59,473 nt of DNA from Sulfurimonas sp. (GCA_013791885.1 VMSZ01000012.1:1-59473); one strand, 5' to 3'. Shown: positions 9,351 through 19,819, counted from the stretch's first letter. The notes: generated from the sequence alone by a model not told the origin. Translations and numbers: made by a program.

Positions 9351-9459
9351 AAAAAGAACTCCCAAGATTTGATTTTTCAGATTATAGCAATTTATTAAAT
9401 AATCCTATCATAAGTGATTTATTGTAAAATAACGGCGATAAATTAAAAAAGGTAATTCA

Positions 9460-10818
9460 GTGAGCATTTATAGAGAGTATGACATCCGCGGTATCTACGA
9501 ACAAGAGTTAAATGAGCAAAGCGTTGTTCGCATAGGTTACGTGCTTGCCTCGAAAATAGAGGGTGAGTATGTTGCGGTCGGTTATGATGCCAGAAGCCAC
9601 TCACCGATTCTTTTTGAGTATTTGGTTCACGGCTTAAACGCAGGCGGAAAAAAAGTTTTAGACATGGGACTTGTGCCTACTCCTGTAAACTACTTTGCAA
9701 ACTATCAGGAATGGGACGCAATTACACCTTCAGCTTCTGTAATGATTACCGGTTCTCATAATCCTAGTGAGTACAACGGTTTTAAAATCACTGTAGATAA
9801 AGCACCTTTTTTCAGTGAAGATATTTATGCACTTGGACGCGAATGTGAGACAATGGCGTTTCCTGCCAAAGTTGCGCGAGAGGTGACTAAGATAAACGCA
9901 GTGGAGCGTTACATAGACTTTTTGGTTGAAGAGTTTCAACATCTTAAAGGTATGGATACGAGAATTGTTTACGACTGTGGAAACGGTGTTGCAGGTATTG
10001 TAACGGAAGACATTTTTCATAATCTGCAACTCAATGCAAAAGGTTTGTACGTTGACCCTGACGGCACTTTTCCAAATCACCATCCAGACCCATCAGATGA
10101 ACACAACCTTGAAGACATTAAAAAACTGCTTGAAGCAGAAGGTGACATTGCGTTTGCCTATGACGGAGATGCAGACCGCATCGCAGTTTTGACGCATAAA
10201 AACAACATCAAAGGCGACATGATGGCGCTTTTGTACACTATGAACATGGACAAACCGACGGTTGTAGGTGAAGTAAAATGCTCACAAGTAATGTATGACG
10301 AACTTGCAAAACGCGGTTGCAAAGCTATCATGTATAAAACAGGACATTCAAATATCAAAGTAAAAATGAAAGAAGTCAAAGCAGACCTTGCCTGTGAAGT
10401 AAGCGGACATATCTTTTTCAAAAATCGTTATTTCGGGTATGATGATGCCATCTATGCCACACTTCGTATGCTCGAACTCATCTATGAAGGCATAGACTTA
10501 GACGCAGAACTTGCAAAACTGCCTCAGGTTTTCTCAACCGAAGAGATTAAAGTAGAGACAACAGAGCGCGAAAAATTTAAAATCATAGATAAAATCAAAG
10601 AACTTTTACAAACGCCGCCGGCTGGCTTTCCGCTCATTAAAGATATTATTGAAGTTGACGGCGTACGTATTAACTTTGAAAATGGCTGGGGACTTGTGCG
10701 TGCAAGTAACACGACTCCGGTTTTGGTGACGCGTTTTGAATCAAGCTCACTAGAAAACGCAAAGCTGTATGAGCGTAAAATAAACGATTTGATATTGCAG
10801 GCTAAAGAGCTTTTATAG
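9460..10818 (+). CDS. Phosphomannomutase/phosphoglucomutase
   Basis: The 452-residue alpha-D-phosphohexomutase interconverts hexose 1- and 6-phosphates for surface polysaccharide synthesis. The phosphoserine loop TGSHNPSEYNGFK, the metal loop DGDADRIAV and the phosphate-binding loop RASNTTPVLVTR are all present in the usual order. It starts at a GTG with AAAGGTAATTCA before it. Length and motifs fit the AlgC/ManB type rather than GlmM, but substrate preference cannot be told from the sequence. It is divergent from the thioredoxin-like gene. Confidence 0.88.
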   Translation: MSIYREYDIRGIYEQELNEQSVVRIGYVLASKIEGEYVAVGYDARSHSPILFEYLVHGLNAGGKKVLDMGLVPTPVNYFANYQEWDAITPSASVMITGSHNPSEYNGFKITVDKAPFFSEDIYALGRECETMAFPAKVAREVTKINAVERYIDFLVEEFQHLKGMDTRIVYDCGNGVAGIVTEDIFHNLQLNAKGLYVDPDGTFPNHHPDPSDEHNLEDIKKLLEAEGDIAFAYDGDADRIAVLTHKNNIKGDMMALLYTMNMDKPTVVGEVKCSQVMYDELAKRGCKAIMYKTGHSNIKVKMKEVKADLACEVSGHIFFKNRYFGYDDAIYATLRMLELIYEGIDLDAELAKLPQVFSTEEIKVETTEREKFKIIDKIKELLQTPPAGFPLIKDIIEVDGVRINFENGWGLVRASNTTPVLVTRFESSSLENAKLYERKINDLILQAKELL

Positions 10819-10820
10819 CG

Positions 10821-10826
10821 TATAAT
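10821..10826 (+). promoter_or_regulatory. -10 element of the binding-protein/GGDEF-EAL operon
   Basis: A perfect TATAAT lies two bases after the mutase stop codon and 21 nt before the next start codon. This gives the sensor operon its own short-leader promoter. Confidence 0.5.
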
Positions 10827-10847
10827 TTTTTTGGATAGGTGTTTGTA

Positions 10848-11759
10848 ATGGATAAACATGTTGTATTTTTAATTCTTTTTTTTATTTCTGCATTTTTGGA
10901 AGCTTATGAGGGTGTAAAAACCATAGCGTTTGCTCAGGACAACATGGCAAATGATTTTCGTAAAGCACAAGTGTATGAAACACGCGACGAGATAAAAAAA
11001 TATTCAAATCTTCATTTCGTTTATTCTGACGCAAAAGGAAAAACAGCAACTCTCATTTATCAAATAGATAAGTTTATAAAAGAGAAAGTAGATTTACTTA
11101 TTGTCGGTACAAATGATGCGGATGCGGTTGTTCCCGTCATAAGTAAAGCGTACGAAAATGGTATTCCTGTCATAATACTTGACCGCGGGATAAACACACA
11201 GAACTACACAACATTTATTAATTCAGACAACATAGAAATCGGGACTTTAGCAGCTAAACATATAGGAAAAAAGTTAAGTTATAAAGGTTCCGTACTCCTT
11301 TTTGAAGGTTTGCAAAACGCAGATGTAACGCAGCTCAGAACTAAAGGTTTTATGGACGAAATTTCTCAGTATAAAGATATTCAAGTTATAAAAAGAACAG
11401 GAAATTATTTGCGTAAAGATGCCATTTCGGAAATGGAAAAACTCGTTAAAGAGGGCATAAGAACAGATGCGATATTTTCGCAAAGCGACAGTATGTTAAG
11501 CGGTGTCCGCTTGGTTTTACAAAAATACGGGATTAAGGAATCTTCTATTGTAATGGTAGGTTGCGATTATACCGGCGAGGCAAAAATAGCGATAGACAAT
11601 GCTACTCAAGATTCAAGTATAAAGTTTCCTCTTGGAGGAAAAGAAGCTGTGCAAACTGCTGTAAAAATTCTCTCAAAAGAAAGCGTGCCAAAACATATAA
11701 GTATACCTGTAGCTCTTGTGACAAAAGAAAATCTACATAAAGTTGAACCGATTTTTTAA
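10848..11759 (+). CDS. Periplasmic sugar-type binding protein (sensor subunit)
   Basis: The 303-residue protein has a signal peptide (VVFLILFFISAFLEA) and a type I periplasmic binding fold like ribose-binding or LuxP proteins. Recognisable segments are VDLLIVGTNDADAV, GIPVIILDRGI and DAIFSQSDSMLSGVR. The ATG at 10848 is preferred over a GTG three codons earlier because TAGGTG is properly spaced. There is no transporter permease nearby. Instead its stop codon overlaps the start of a membrane GGDEF-EAL protein by one base (TAATG). The binding protein therefore most likely feeds ligand information to c-di-GMP turnover, as LuxP does for LuxQ. The ligand is unknown. Confidence 0.85.
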   Translation: MDKHVVFLILFFISAFLEAYEGVKTIAFAQDNMANDFRKAQVYETRDEIKKYSNLHFVYSDAKGKTATLIYQIDKFIKEKVDLLIVGTNDADAVVPVISKAYENGIPVIILDRGINTQNYTTFINSDNIEIGTLAAKHIGKKLSYKGSVLLFEGLQNADVTQLRTKGFMDEISQYKDIQVIKRTGNYLRKDAISEMEKLVKEGIRTDAIFSQSDSMLSGVRLVLQKYGIKESSIVMVGCDYTGEAKIAIDNATQDSSIKFPLGGKEAVQTAVKILSKESVPKHISIPVALVTKENLHKVEPIF

Positions 11760-14242
11760 TGAAAACAATAAAATTAAGTTATAAATTATCTTTTTTAGTC
11801 ATTTCTTTGCTTTTGGCTTCTGTAGTTTCCCTGTGGATTTATTTTGACAACTTTTTAAAAGATGCCGATTTTCAACAGACACAAAAGCAAATAGATCATG
11901 CGTATAAGCGCTTCGCGTCAGACATAAACACAATAAGTGTAAATCTTAAAGACGGAGTTGCTTTTATTGACAGTGATGAAGATTTTTTTGCCTCAGTAGA
12001 ACTTATAAATAATTATCAAAACAAAGAAAACTATAATGCTGCCCTGCTGGATGAAGAGAAAAAAATTATTGCAGATAAACTGCTTCAAAAAGTCAAGTTT
12101 TCCTTTAATGACAATATCGCCCTGTATGATGAAAATGAAGAGCTTCTTGTATTTGTAAACAAAGAAGATAAGGGCTATAAGCAATACTTTTACTCTTATG
12201 AAAAAACGCAAAAAAAACTTTATTCGAAATATGAAAATGAAGATACATACAGTTTGGACTCGCTCAGAGAAAGAGAATTGAATGCTTTTAAGCATATTGT
12301 TTATTATGAAAACAACAAGGTAAAAGACTTCGCAGTAATAACACGGCATATTTTCAATGGTGAACTTTATATTTTGTCACATCACAGCGTTTATGATTAT
12401 GAAAAAAAGAAAGTGTTGGCTCATTTGGAAATGTCCCATAAAGTAGGCAAAGATTATTTTGCCGCCTTTTCTGAAAATTTAAATATTAAGATGAAAACGA
12501 GTGAAAATAATTTTACTGATAAAGATTATGTAATGTTTAGTGATGATGGAGGCCCTCAGAGACTTCAAGTAAAACAAACGGAAACAGTTTATTATGCGCT
12601 TGTCAAACTCAAGACAAAAAGTGGTGATTTTAATCTAAAAATAGAGCTTAATAAAGATAAGCTGGAGAGTAATTTGGAGCAAAACAGAGAAGAAATTTTA
12701 GTTTTCATTATTTTTATACTGCTATTAATTCCTATCTTATTGAGTTATATTTTTAAAAGATGGCTTGCCAACCCAATTGATAAACTCTTACAGCAAATTT
12801 CCATGGTAGAAAAAATGGATTATTCAAAATCTATGGCAGTCTGTACCGGTGATGAACTTGAAATAATTTCAAAAAATATAAATACTCTTGCCATGACAAT
12901 CCAAGACAGAGAAAATGCACTTAAAAAATCGCAAGAAAACTTTGAGTATCTTTCAACCCATGATGCGCTTACGAATGTTCCAAACATCCGACTTTACATC
13001 ATAAATCTCGAAGCAGCGCTCAAGCGTGCAAAAAGAAACGGGACCAAAGTGGCAGTCATTTTTATCGACCTGGATGAGTTTAAAAATATAAATGACACTT
13101 TAGGCCACAATGTAGGTGATGAACTTCTCCAAGAAGTGGCAAAAAGATTACAAAATAACATAAGAGAGAGTGACTCCATCGCTAGAATAGGCGGAGATGA
13201 ATTTAACATATTTTTAGAAGATATTCACTCCGTTGAAGAGATACAAAGTGTTGCAGATAAAATTGTAGGTTCTTTTGGCGAAATATTTTATTGTGGGGAA
13301 AATGAGATTCGTACAACGGCAAGTATAGGAATTTCTATTTATCCCGATGACGGACAAGACTCAACTACTTTGATTAAGAATGCGGATTTGGCGATGTACA
13401 AATCAAAAGATGAGGGAAAAAACAGTTACAGCCTTTTCTCAAACAAACTTGCAGATGCCTTGTATGAAAGAACAAAACTTATTACAGCATTAAAAGAGGC
13501 GATAGAATTCAAAGAGCAGTTTTATCTGCTTTATCAGCCCAAAATTTCACTTCAAAGCAATAAAATAGTTGCTTTGGAAGCTCTTGTACGCTGGAATTCT
13601 CCTTCACTTGGATTTGTGATGCCTAATCAGTTTATTAAAATCGCCGAAGAGACAAATATGATTATTCCGATCGGTGAATGGGTTTTAGAGCAGGCTTGCA
13701 AGGATTTCGTTTTATTGAAGCAAGAAGGCTGTATGTTGGAACATATAAGTGTGAATGTCTCCGGTATTCAACTCAAAAACAGTGATATGGAAAAAACTAT
13801 CATTAGTGTTTTAAATGCGACTGGAATGAAGCCGGTAAACCTTGAGCTTGAAATTACTGAGAGCTATATTGCGACAAATGAAGAAAAGGCGATACAAACA
13901 CTTCAAAAATTTAGGGAAATCGGTGTAAATTTAGCAATTGATGATTTTGGTACAGGATACTCTTCTCTGAGTTATCTTCAAAAACTGCCGGTGACCAGAC
14001 TTAAAATTGACAAATCTTTTATAGATAATATTTCTTTTTCACAAGAGAGCAGCGCTATAGTAAAAGCAATCATAGTTTTGGCAAAAATTTTTAACCTGCA
14101 TATAACTGCCGAGGGTGTTGAAACGCAAGAGCAGGTAGACTTTTTACGAGAACAGGAATGTGATGAAATTCAGGGCTATTTTTATTTTAAGCCACTAGGC
14201 CTTGATGACGTCAAAAAGTTTTGTACAAGAAGCAGAAATTAG
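11759..14242 (+). CDS. Membrane GGDEF-EAL sensor protein
   Basis: The 827-residue inner-membrane protein makes and/or degrades c-di-GMP. It has a first membrane helix (about 12-28), a large periplasmic domain (about 30-310), a second helix (about 313-332), a HAMP-like linker, a GGDEF domain (about 395-560) with intact RIGGDEF and an RESD inhibitory site five residues before it, and an EAL domain (about 575-820) with EALVRWN and [13 protein letters not shown]. Both catalytic motifs look intact, so the net activity cannot be predicted. Its start overlaps the stop of the binding-protein gene by one base, so the two are probably made together as a ligand sensor. Confidence 0.9.
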   Translation: MKTIKLSYKLSFLVISLLLASVVSLWIYFDNFLKDADFQQTQKQIDHAYKRFASDINTISVNLKDGVAFIDSDEDFFASVELINNYQNKENYNAALLDEEKKIIADKLLQKVKFSFNDNIALYDENEELLVFVNKEDKGYKQYFYSYEKTQKKLYSKYENEDTYSLDSLRERELNAFKHIVYYENNKVKDFAVITRHIFNGELYILSHHSVYDYEKKKVLAHLEMSHKVGKDYFAAFSENLNIKMKTSENNFTDKDYVMFSDDGGPQRLQVKQTETVYYALVKLKTKSGDFNLKIELNKDKLESNLEQNREEILVFIIFILLLIPILLSYIFKRWLANPIDKLLQQISMVEKMDYSKSMAVCTGDELEIISKNINTLAMTIQDRENALKKSQENFEYLSTHDALTNVPNIRLYIINLEAALKRAKRNGTKVAVIFIDLDEFKNINDTLGHNVGDELLQEVAKRLQNNIRESDSIARIGGDEFNIFLEDIHSVEEIQSVADKIVGSFGEIFYCGENEIRTTASIGISIYPDDGQDSTTLIKNADLAMYKSKDEGKNSYSLFSNKLADALYERTKLITALKEAIEFKEQFYLLYQPKISLQSNKIVALEALVRWNSPSLGFVMPNQFIKIAEETNMIIPIGEWVLEQACKDFVLLKQEGCMLEHISVNVSGIQLKNSDMEKTIISVLNATGMKPVNLELEITESYIATNEEKAIQTLQKFREIGVNLAIDDFGTGYSSLSYLQKLPVTRLKIDKSFIDNISFSQESSAIVKAIIVLAKIFNLHITAEGVETQEQVDFLREQECDEIQGYFYFKPLGLDDVKKFCTRSRN

Positions 14243-14285
14243 AGTTTTAGGGCTTTGTGTTAGTAAACTTTTACACTACATTTGG

Positions 14286-14291
14286 TATAAT
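14286..14291 (+). promoter_or_regulatory. -10 element of pyrC
   Basis: TATAAT lies 37 nt before the pyrC ATG, inside the short intergenic region after the GGDEF-EAL gene. No convincing -35 box is seen. Confidence 0.5.
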
Positions 14292-14327
14292 TTTTTCTCA
14301 ATAGCACTATTAGCTAAAGGAATAAAA

Positions 14328-15335
14328 ATGAAAACTCATACTCTTTTAATGCCGCTCGATATGCACTTACATCTTCGAGACGGGGTCATGCTTGAAAATA
14401 TAGCGCCGCTTACTGCTTACAGTTTTAGCGGTGCTTTAGTTATGCCTAACCTTGTTCCCCCTGTATCAACTTTGGATGATATTAAAGCTTATAAACAGAG
14501 AATTATGGCAGCTGTTCCTAATGACTATTTTGAACCATATATGACGCTGTTTTACAAAAACTACGATAAAGCATTTCTTGAGAGTGTCGCAGACAGTATA
14601 ACTGCGATTAAACTTTATCCTGCAGGTATTACCACAAACTCAGAGGGCGGTGTTTCTTCTTTTGATATAGAAGAGATGCGTTTAACGCTTCAAACCATGA
14701 GTGATTTGAATATTCCTCTTTGTGTTCATGGAGAGACTGATGGTTTCGTTATGGACAGAGAAGCTGAGTTTATGACTATTTATGAACTTCTGGCGACTAA
14801 CTTTCCAAAACTTAAAATCATCATGGAGCATATCACGACAAAAGCAGCGGTGGATATGCTTGAAAAACATGAAAATCTCTATGCGACTATTACAGTGCAC
14901 CACTTACTCATTACACTTGATGATGTTGTCGGCGGCATGATGAAGCCACACCTATTTTGTAAGCCGATTGCAAAACGTCCAGAAGATATGCAAGCGCTTT
15001 TAAGCGTAGCGCTTGAAGCACATCCAAAAGTGATGTTTGGCTCAGATTCTGCTCCGCATCCACAGCATAAAAAAGAGTCTTGCGGCTGCGCGGCCGGTGT
15101 GTTTACGGCGCCTATCGCTTTACAGCTTTTGTGCGAGCTTTTTGAAGCACATGGAAAACTCGACAATCTTCAAGCTTTTGTCAGTGATAATGCACAGAAT
15201 ATCTATGGAATTTGTGCTGAATTTAAAGAGATTACTTTGGAGAAACGTCCTTTTATTGTACCTGAGAATTACTCAGGCGTTGTGCCGATGTATGCAGGAG
15301 AAACAATCAGTTGGGCCATAGAGAGTGTCGATTAA
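14328..15335 (+). CDS. pyrC: Dihydroorotase
   Basis: The 335-residue zinc amidohydrolase forms dihydroorotate from carbamoyl aspartate in pyrimidine synthesis. It has the metal-binding HxH in DMHLHLRD, a lysine in AIKLYPAG placed like the carboxylated metal-bridging lysine, ligands in CVHGE and MEHITT, and the catalytic aspartate in FGSDSAPH. This matches the class II (E. coli PyrC) form. The ATG at 14328 is selected because TAAAGGAATAA precedes it and class II enzymes begin near this point; the frame stays open further upstream. Its 3' end overlaps the next response regulator gene by 11 nt, so the two are probably co-transcribed. Confidence 0.92.
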   Translation: MKTHTLLMPLDMHLHLRDGVMLENIAPLTAYSFSGALVMPNLVPPVSTLDDIKAYKQRIMAAVPNDYFEPYMTLFYKNYDKAFLESVADSITAIKLYPAGITTNSEGGVSSFDIEEMRLTLQTMSDLNIPLCVHGETDGFVMDREAEFMTIYELLATNFPKLKIIMEHITTKAAVDMLEKHENLYATITVHHLLITLDDVVGGMMKPHLFCKPIAKRPEDMQALLSVALEAHPKVMFGSDSAPHPQHKKESCGCAAGVFTAPIALQLLCELFEAHGKLDNLQAFVSDNAQNIYGICAEFKEITLEKRPFIVPENYSGVVPMYAGETISWAIESVD

Positions 15336-15981
15336 GATTTTACTCTTAGAGGATGATCTGCTTTTTGCAGAGACTCTCACAGACCTGCTAGAAGAGAATG
15401 AATATGAAGTGGCTCATGCTCCAAACGGGCAGAAAGTGCTTGATTTAACTTACGAGACCAAGTTTGACATCTACTTGCTGGACATCAATGTACCTCTCAT
15501 CTCCGGGATGACTTTACTTAAAGAGTTACGGGATGCGGGGGATAATACTCCTGCTATCTTTTTAACTTCGCATAAAGACAAAGAGATGCTTAAAAAAGGT
15601 TTTTTGAGTGGCGCCGATGACTATGTCACAAAACCTTTTGATACAGATGAATTACTGCTGCGTTTACATTCTATTTTACGCCGAACTAAAAAAGATGTTA
15701 TAGAATGCATAGGCATGCTTTGTCATGATGCTATGCATAAAAGGATTCTCTATGACTCACAAGAGTTGGAGCTTTCGAAAAAAGAGTATCAGCTCCTCTT
15801 GCTTTTGATGCGACACGCAGATAACCTTGTGCCAAGAGAGCTGATTATGGAAGAGTTATGGACTCTAGGAGAGTCTGGAAGTGACGGTGCTATCCGCGTT
15901 TACATTAACCGTATCAAGCAGCTGCTTCCGCAAATGAAAATAGAAAATATACGCGGGATAGGGTATAAACTTGTTTCGTAA
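15325..15981 (+). CDS. OmpR-family response regulator
   Basis: The 218-residue regulator has a receiver domain with LEDD, the phospho-acceptor in [11 protein letters not shown] and the lysine in VTKPFD, followed by a winged helix (about 130-218) with [14 protein letters not shown]. It starts at a GTG inside the end of pyrC. Its own 3' end overlaps the histidine kinase gene by 11 nt. This tight arrangement makes it the cognate regulator of that kinase. The targets are not evident, but exbB-exbD follow directly and may belong to the same unit. Confidence 0.88.
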   Translation: MSIKILLLEDDLLFAETLTDLLEENEYEVAHAPNGQKVLDLTYETKFDIYLLDINVPLISGMTLLKELRDAGDNTPAIFLTSHKDKEMLKKGFLSGADDYVTKPFDTDELLLRLHSILRRTKKDVIECIGMLCHDAMHKRILYDSQELELSKKEYQLLLLLMRHADNLVPRELIMEELWTLGESGSDGAIRVYINRIKQLLPQMKIENIRGIGYKLVS

Positions 15982-16801
15982 CCTGCGTTTAATTATTTTT
16001 ATTTATTACTTGTTAACTGTTACTGCGTTTTTAGGTGTTGTCTATTTTCTTTTGAGTGTGGCGCAGATTCAAAATGTTTTGTTATTGGCAGTTGTTATGA
16101 TTTGTATTGTCGCTTTGTCTGGAGTTTTTATCTCAAAGCTCTCTATTGACCCGCTTGAACAGTATGTAAAAAACCTTCAAAACCTCTCTAAAGAGACCCT
16201 TCATGAACTGAATCTTCCTATAAGCACCATTATGACAAACACGCACATGCTGAAAAAAAATCTCAGCGATGAAAAATCACTCAAACGCATTACACGCATA
16301 GAAAGTGCATGCACTATGCTTGAGCAAAGATATAACGAACTAGACTATATGATAAAAACGCAGTCACAAAAAAGTGTGCAAGAGCACTTTGATTTGCAAG
16401 AATTGGTAATGCAAAGAGTGGATTTTTTTCACACAATCTATCCTCAGACGGCTTTTGCCTTAGAGTTACAGTCACATCAAATTTTCAACGACAAAATCGG
16501 TTTGGCAAAAGTTATTGATAATATTATCGATAATGGTGTAAAATACGCACCAAATAGTAAAAAAATTGAGATTAAGATATATAATTCCACGCTTCATATA
16601 GAGGACTACGGTTGCGGTATGGATGAGGTTGAACTCTTACATATTTTTGACAGTTATTACCAAAGTAATGAAAATATGAAAGGCTTTGGAATAGGTCTGA
16701 GTATGGTGAAAAGATTTTGTGACAATAACAATATAGATTTATTATTTAAATCAAAACCAAACGAAGGTACGACCGTACTTTTGAACTTTAAGGAAAATTA
16801 A
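15971..16801 (+). CDS. Sensor histidine kinase (short, two TM)
   Basis: The 276-residue kinase has two N-terminal membrane helices (about 5-28 and 35-52) with almost no periplasmic loop, so it probably senses something in the membrane or cytoplasm. The H-box is ETLHELNLPIST, the N-box is NIIDNGVKYAPN, and DYGCGMD and GFGIGLSMV form the ATP lid. It starts at a TTG overlapping the regulator gene by 11 nt, and its stop shares one base with the exbB start (TAATG). Confidence 0.85.
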   Translation: MFRNLRLIIFIYYLLTVTAFLGVVYFLLSVAQIQNVLLLAVVMICIVALSGVFISKLSIDPLEQYVKNLQNLSKETLHELNLPISTIMTNTHMLKKNLSDEKSLKRITRIESACTMLEQRYNELDYMIKTQSQKSVQEHFDLQELVMQRVDFFHTIYPQTAFALELQSHQIFNDKIGLAKVIDNIIDNGVKYAPNSKKIEIKIYNSTLHIEDYGCGMDEVELLHIFDSYYQSNENMKGFGIGLSMVKRFCDNNNIDLLFKSKPNEGTTVLLNFKEN

Positions 16802-17247
16802 TGCAAACAGAAAATTTATTACAATATGCCGAACAAGTACTTGACTACGGTGTTATGGGACTTCTTGTTCTTATGAGTATCGTTACATTGTGGCTCTTTA
16901 TAGAGAGAATGATGTTTTATAAAAGTGTACGTATTGAAGATTATAGCCATAGAGATAATTTAGAGATGGATTTGACAGATAATATCAGCGTTATTAGTGC
17001 CATAGGCTCAAACGCACCTTATGTCGGACTTTTGGGTACAGTTATCGGAATCATGCTAACGTTTTACACGATGGGTGATGTTGGTGCAGTAGATGCAAAA
17101 AAAATTATGATTGGACTTGCACTTGCTCTTAAAGCAACTGCGATGGGACTTGTCGTAGCAATGCCGGCAATTGTGACATATACTATTTTGCTCAGAAAAG
17201 TAGAGAGAATATTGACACGTTTTGATGTTAAGTACGATACAAAGTAA
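16801..17247 (+). CDS. exbB: ExbB/TolQ-family proton channel protein
   Basis: The 148-residue inner-membrane protein has three membrane segments and the family core APYVGLLGTVIGIMLTF followed by GLALALKATAMGL. With ExbD it harvests the proton motive force for TonB-dependent outer-membrane transport. This is the short epsilon-type ExbB. It overlaps the kinase stop by one base and is followed 5 nt later by exbD. No tonB gene follows, so the energised partner must be encoded elsewhere or this pair drives another process. Confidence 0.88.
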   Translation: MQTENLLQYAEQVLDYGVMGLLVLMSIVTLWLFIERMMFYKSVRIEDYSHRDNLEMDLTDNISVISAIGSNAPYVGLLGTVIGIMLTFYTMGDVGAVDAKKIMIGLALALKATAMGLVVAMPAIVTYTILLRKVERILTRFDVKYDTK

Positions 17248-17252
17248 ATAAA

Positions 17253-17645
17253 ATGGCAAAATATAATAAACAGCGTAAAAGGTTTGACGAAATAAACGTC
17301 ATTCCTTTCATCGACATCATGCTTGTTCTTTTGGTAATGGTTTTAACGACTGCCACATTCATAAAGCAGGGCATTATTCCAGTTGATTTGCCTGAAGCTA
17401 AGACAGCGAATAAAGAAAAAGTAGAAAAAGAAGTGACAGTTTATGTAAACGCAAAGGGAGAGATGTTTTTTGAGAAAGAACAGGTAGACCTCAAGCAGCT
17501 TGAAGAAAAACTCGCCGGTATTTCCAAAGAGCAGACGGTTGTTCTTCGAAGTGACAAAGAGTCGAAGTTTCAAGACTTTGTAAGCGTTATGGATATCTTA
17601 AAACGTCTGAAGCACGAACAGCTTTACATTATTACTAAAGAGTAA
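17253..17645 (+). CDS. exbD: ExbD/TolR-family protein
   Basis: The 130-residue protein has a short cytoplasmic tail, one membrane helix containing the proton-relay aspartate (NVIPFIDIMLVLLVM), and a periplasmic domain ending in LKHEQLYIITKE. It partners the ExbB encoded immediately upstream. The stop codon lies inside a perfect inverted repeat shared with the convergent GGDEF gene. TonB is absent at this locus. Confidence 0.88.
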   Translation: MAKYNKQRKRFDEINVIPFIDIMLVLLVMVLTTATFIKQGIIPVDLPEAKTANKEKVEKEVTVYVNAKGEMFFEKEQVDLKQLEEKLAGISKEQTVVLRSDKESKFQDFVSVMDILKRLKHEQLYIITKE

Positions 17646-17653
17646 TAATGTAA
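17624..17653. terminator. Bidirectional stem-loop between exbD and the GGDEF gene
   Basis: A perfect 13-bp inverted repeat (TTACATTATTACT / AGTAATAATGTAA) with an AAAG loop spans the exbD stop and lies between convergent genes. It is AT-only in much of the stem, so it may be a weak bidirectional terminator. Confidence 0.5.
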
Positions 17654-17659
17654 CAATCT

Positions 17660-19708
17660 TTATGCATCTAATACATGGAGTTCTTGAACTATCTCTCTTT
17701 GTCTATGCGATACAAAAGATTGGAGAATCTCTTCTTGTTTATGAGTAGCCAAAAGTTTAAAGATTACATTAAAAACACCTGCAGATTCTCTTCCGACCTT
17801 TATAACCTCCACAGGAATAGATAAACTTTTTTTAACTCCATGCCACTCTAAGATTAGATCTAAAGTAATATCAAGATTTAAAGAGAATGAACATATTGTC
17901 GGCAGGACAAGCTTTGCCGTATCGACTGAAATGCTTTTAAGATACGCAACCTGATGCTTTTTATCATGTATGAGGGTGACAGGTATATGTTTCTCAACCT
18001 GAACATGAAGATTTTTTCGGTTTAATGGGGAAGATATCGGAAAGTCAAATTCTCCAATTTCAATCAAATTTTTTACTCTGTCCATATGAAGAACCTTGCC
18101 ACGGACATCTTTTTTTGGATTTTCACGTCTTATGTAAACTTCATTCCCAAGTTGTAAAGAGTGCACGGCTATAGAACGCAGAGAAAGCAGCACAGACTTT
18201 TTCTTAACTTCCATAATTTTTGCCTGAGACTCCATAGGAAGTTCTTTATAAAAGTTTGTTGTATTTAAAGCTTCTTTGGCAACATGTAATTTATGACATT
18301 CTTTTAAAAATAGCTCTTGTTCTTGGACTCTTTGTTCCTCATTTTTTAAAATTTCTGTATCATCTTTGATATGGTCACTTCCATGTTCATCGACATCTTT
18401 GATTACATTTCGTATACGCTCTTGTAGTGAAGATTTTGTGTCATCCTCAACAAAGGATACGATTGCAAATGAAAATTTTGGATGCAAGTCTATAGTTTCA
18501 TCAAAAACTATAGAACGGCCCAGGCCCAATAGGGAATTTGCGCAGAGATTTACTGAATTTTTACTGCTGTCTTTAGGAATGAGAGCAAATGTGTCTCCAT
18601 CTATTCTTGCAAAAAAACCAAGCTCCCCAGAAGATTTTACAACCTGATCTGCAAACTCTTGAAGGACAGCATCTCCCATTTCTCTACCGTAAATTTGGTT
18701 GATATGTTCTAAATCTTTTATTTTGGCGACTATGATAGAAACAGGCTCTTTGTCTGTCTGATGCTTGGAGAGAGAAGATTCTAAAACGAGATCGAATTTT
18801 AGTTTATTTGGAACATTTGTTAAATCATCAATATAGCTTTGAGATGTAATCTCTTCTGGTTGAATTATTGGATAAAAAGTCATAATATATTTAGTTGATT
18901 CTTCACAGATTTTACAAGGTGCTTCACTGACCAGAACTCTGTAAGTTATACTCTCTTTATTCGCACCTATAAAGATACAGACTTTGTTAGCGGACTTTTT
19001 GTTGCTCAAAGCTTTTTCAAGCCATTTGCTGTAGTTTTTATTTTTAAATTTTTGATCCACAAACTCAAAAGAGTCAAATATATCCCATGGATTTTTATAC
19101 TTTTCGTTATATTCTTCTATATTTTGTACATCAATTAAATCAAGAAACGCACTGTTTGCATGGATGAGATTTTGTTTACTCAAAGTTATGGCAGGATTTT
19201 CTTGCTGTTCTAAAAAAGATTTAAACTCTAATTCATATTCTGATACATCTGATGCATCGCATGTTGTCATGGAAGTATTTAAGCGTTTATTTTGATAGTA
19301 CTCCAAAACACCTGCTAAATTTTGATTGAAGATATAAGAAAGCATATCAATAGTCTCTAAATTTTCTGGGCTGATGAGCTTAACTCTCAGAAGTTCGGCA
19401 ATCATAGATCTTCGGAACTCCATGCATATTAAAAAAATCTCTTTTACACTCAGATTGCGTTCTATCATATAGTCTATAAACTTATTCATAACAGGACAGT
19501 GGCCGATTTTTTGCTTGTCTATAAGTACATCAGCAAAATAGGCAATAATCTTCTGCCCAAAATACTCATGAAATTTTTTACGGCTTACTTTATGCTGATC
19601 AAAAATTTCAAGCATCAACTCATTTTTCATCCAAGATGCTGAAATGTGCTCTTTCTTATTGTGCATAAAGGTACTGATTTTACTAATGATGATACTATTT
19701 TCACTCAT
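17660..19708 (-). CDS. Degenerate GGDEF protein with shared sensor module and PilZ-like tail
   Basis: The 682-residue soluble protein starts with the same sensor module as the hybrid kinase at 865-3150: GHCPVM at 69-74 and ICMEFRRSMI at 94-103. A PAS-like segment (about 155-270) precedes a GGDEF domain (about 290-450) whose signature is RIDGDTF, so the active-site glycine-glycine-acidic pattern is broken and cyclase activity is unlikely. The C-terminal region (about 545-665) resembles a PilZ fold but lacks a clear RxxxR motif, so c-di-GMP binding is uncertain. AGGATTAGAACT precedes the ATG. It is a monocistronic gene convergent with exbD. A role as signal receptor rather than enzyme is inferred. 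Confidence 0.78.
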   Translation of the reverse strand: MSENSIIISKISTFMHNKKEHISASWMKNELMLEIFDQHKVSRKKFHEYFGQKIIAYFADVLIDKQKIGHCPVMNKFIDYMIERNLSVKEIFLICMEFRRSMIAELLRVKLISPENLETIDMLSYIFNQNLAGVLEYYQNKRLNTSMTTCDASDVSEYELEFKSFLEQQENPAITLSKQNLIHANSAFLDLIDVQNIEEYNEKYKNPWDIFDSFEFVDQKFKNKNYSKWLEKALSNKKSANKVCIFIGANKESITYRVLVSEAPCKICEESTKYIMTFYPIIQPEEITSQSYIDDLTNVPNKLKFDLVLESSLSKHQTDKEPVSIIVAKIKDLEHINQIYGREMGDAVLQEFADQVVKSSGELGFFARIDGDTFALIPKDSSKNSVNLCANSLLGLGRSIVFDETIDLHPKFSFAIVSFVEDDTKSSLQERIRNVIKDVDEHGSDHIKDDTEILKNEEQRVQEQELFLKECHKLHVAKEALNTTNFYKELPMESQAKIMEVKKKSVLLSLRSIAVHSLQLGNEVYIRRENPKKDVRGKVLHMDRVKNLIEIGEFDFPISSPLNRKNLHVQVEKHIPVTLIHDKKHQVAYLKSISVDTAKLVLPTICSFSLNLDITLDLILEWHGVKKSLSIPVEVIKVGRESAGVFNVIFKLLATHKQEEILQSFVSHRQREIVQELHVLDA

Positions 19709-19819
19709 AGTTCTAATCCTATCTGAAATCTTCGACGTTTTGAATATAACAAATAAATGATAAACGTGCCATTAAACTTTTGCTTTATAACAGTAAGGAA
19801 AGATTAGAAGAGAGCTCCA

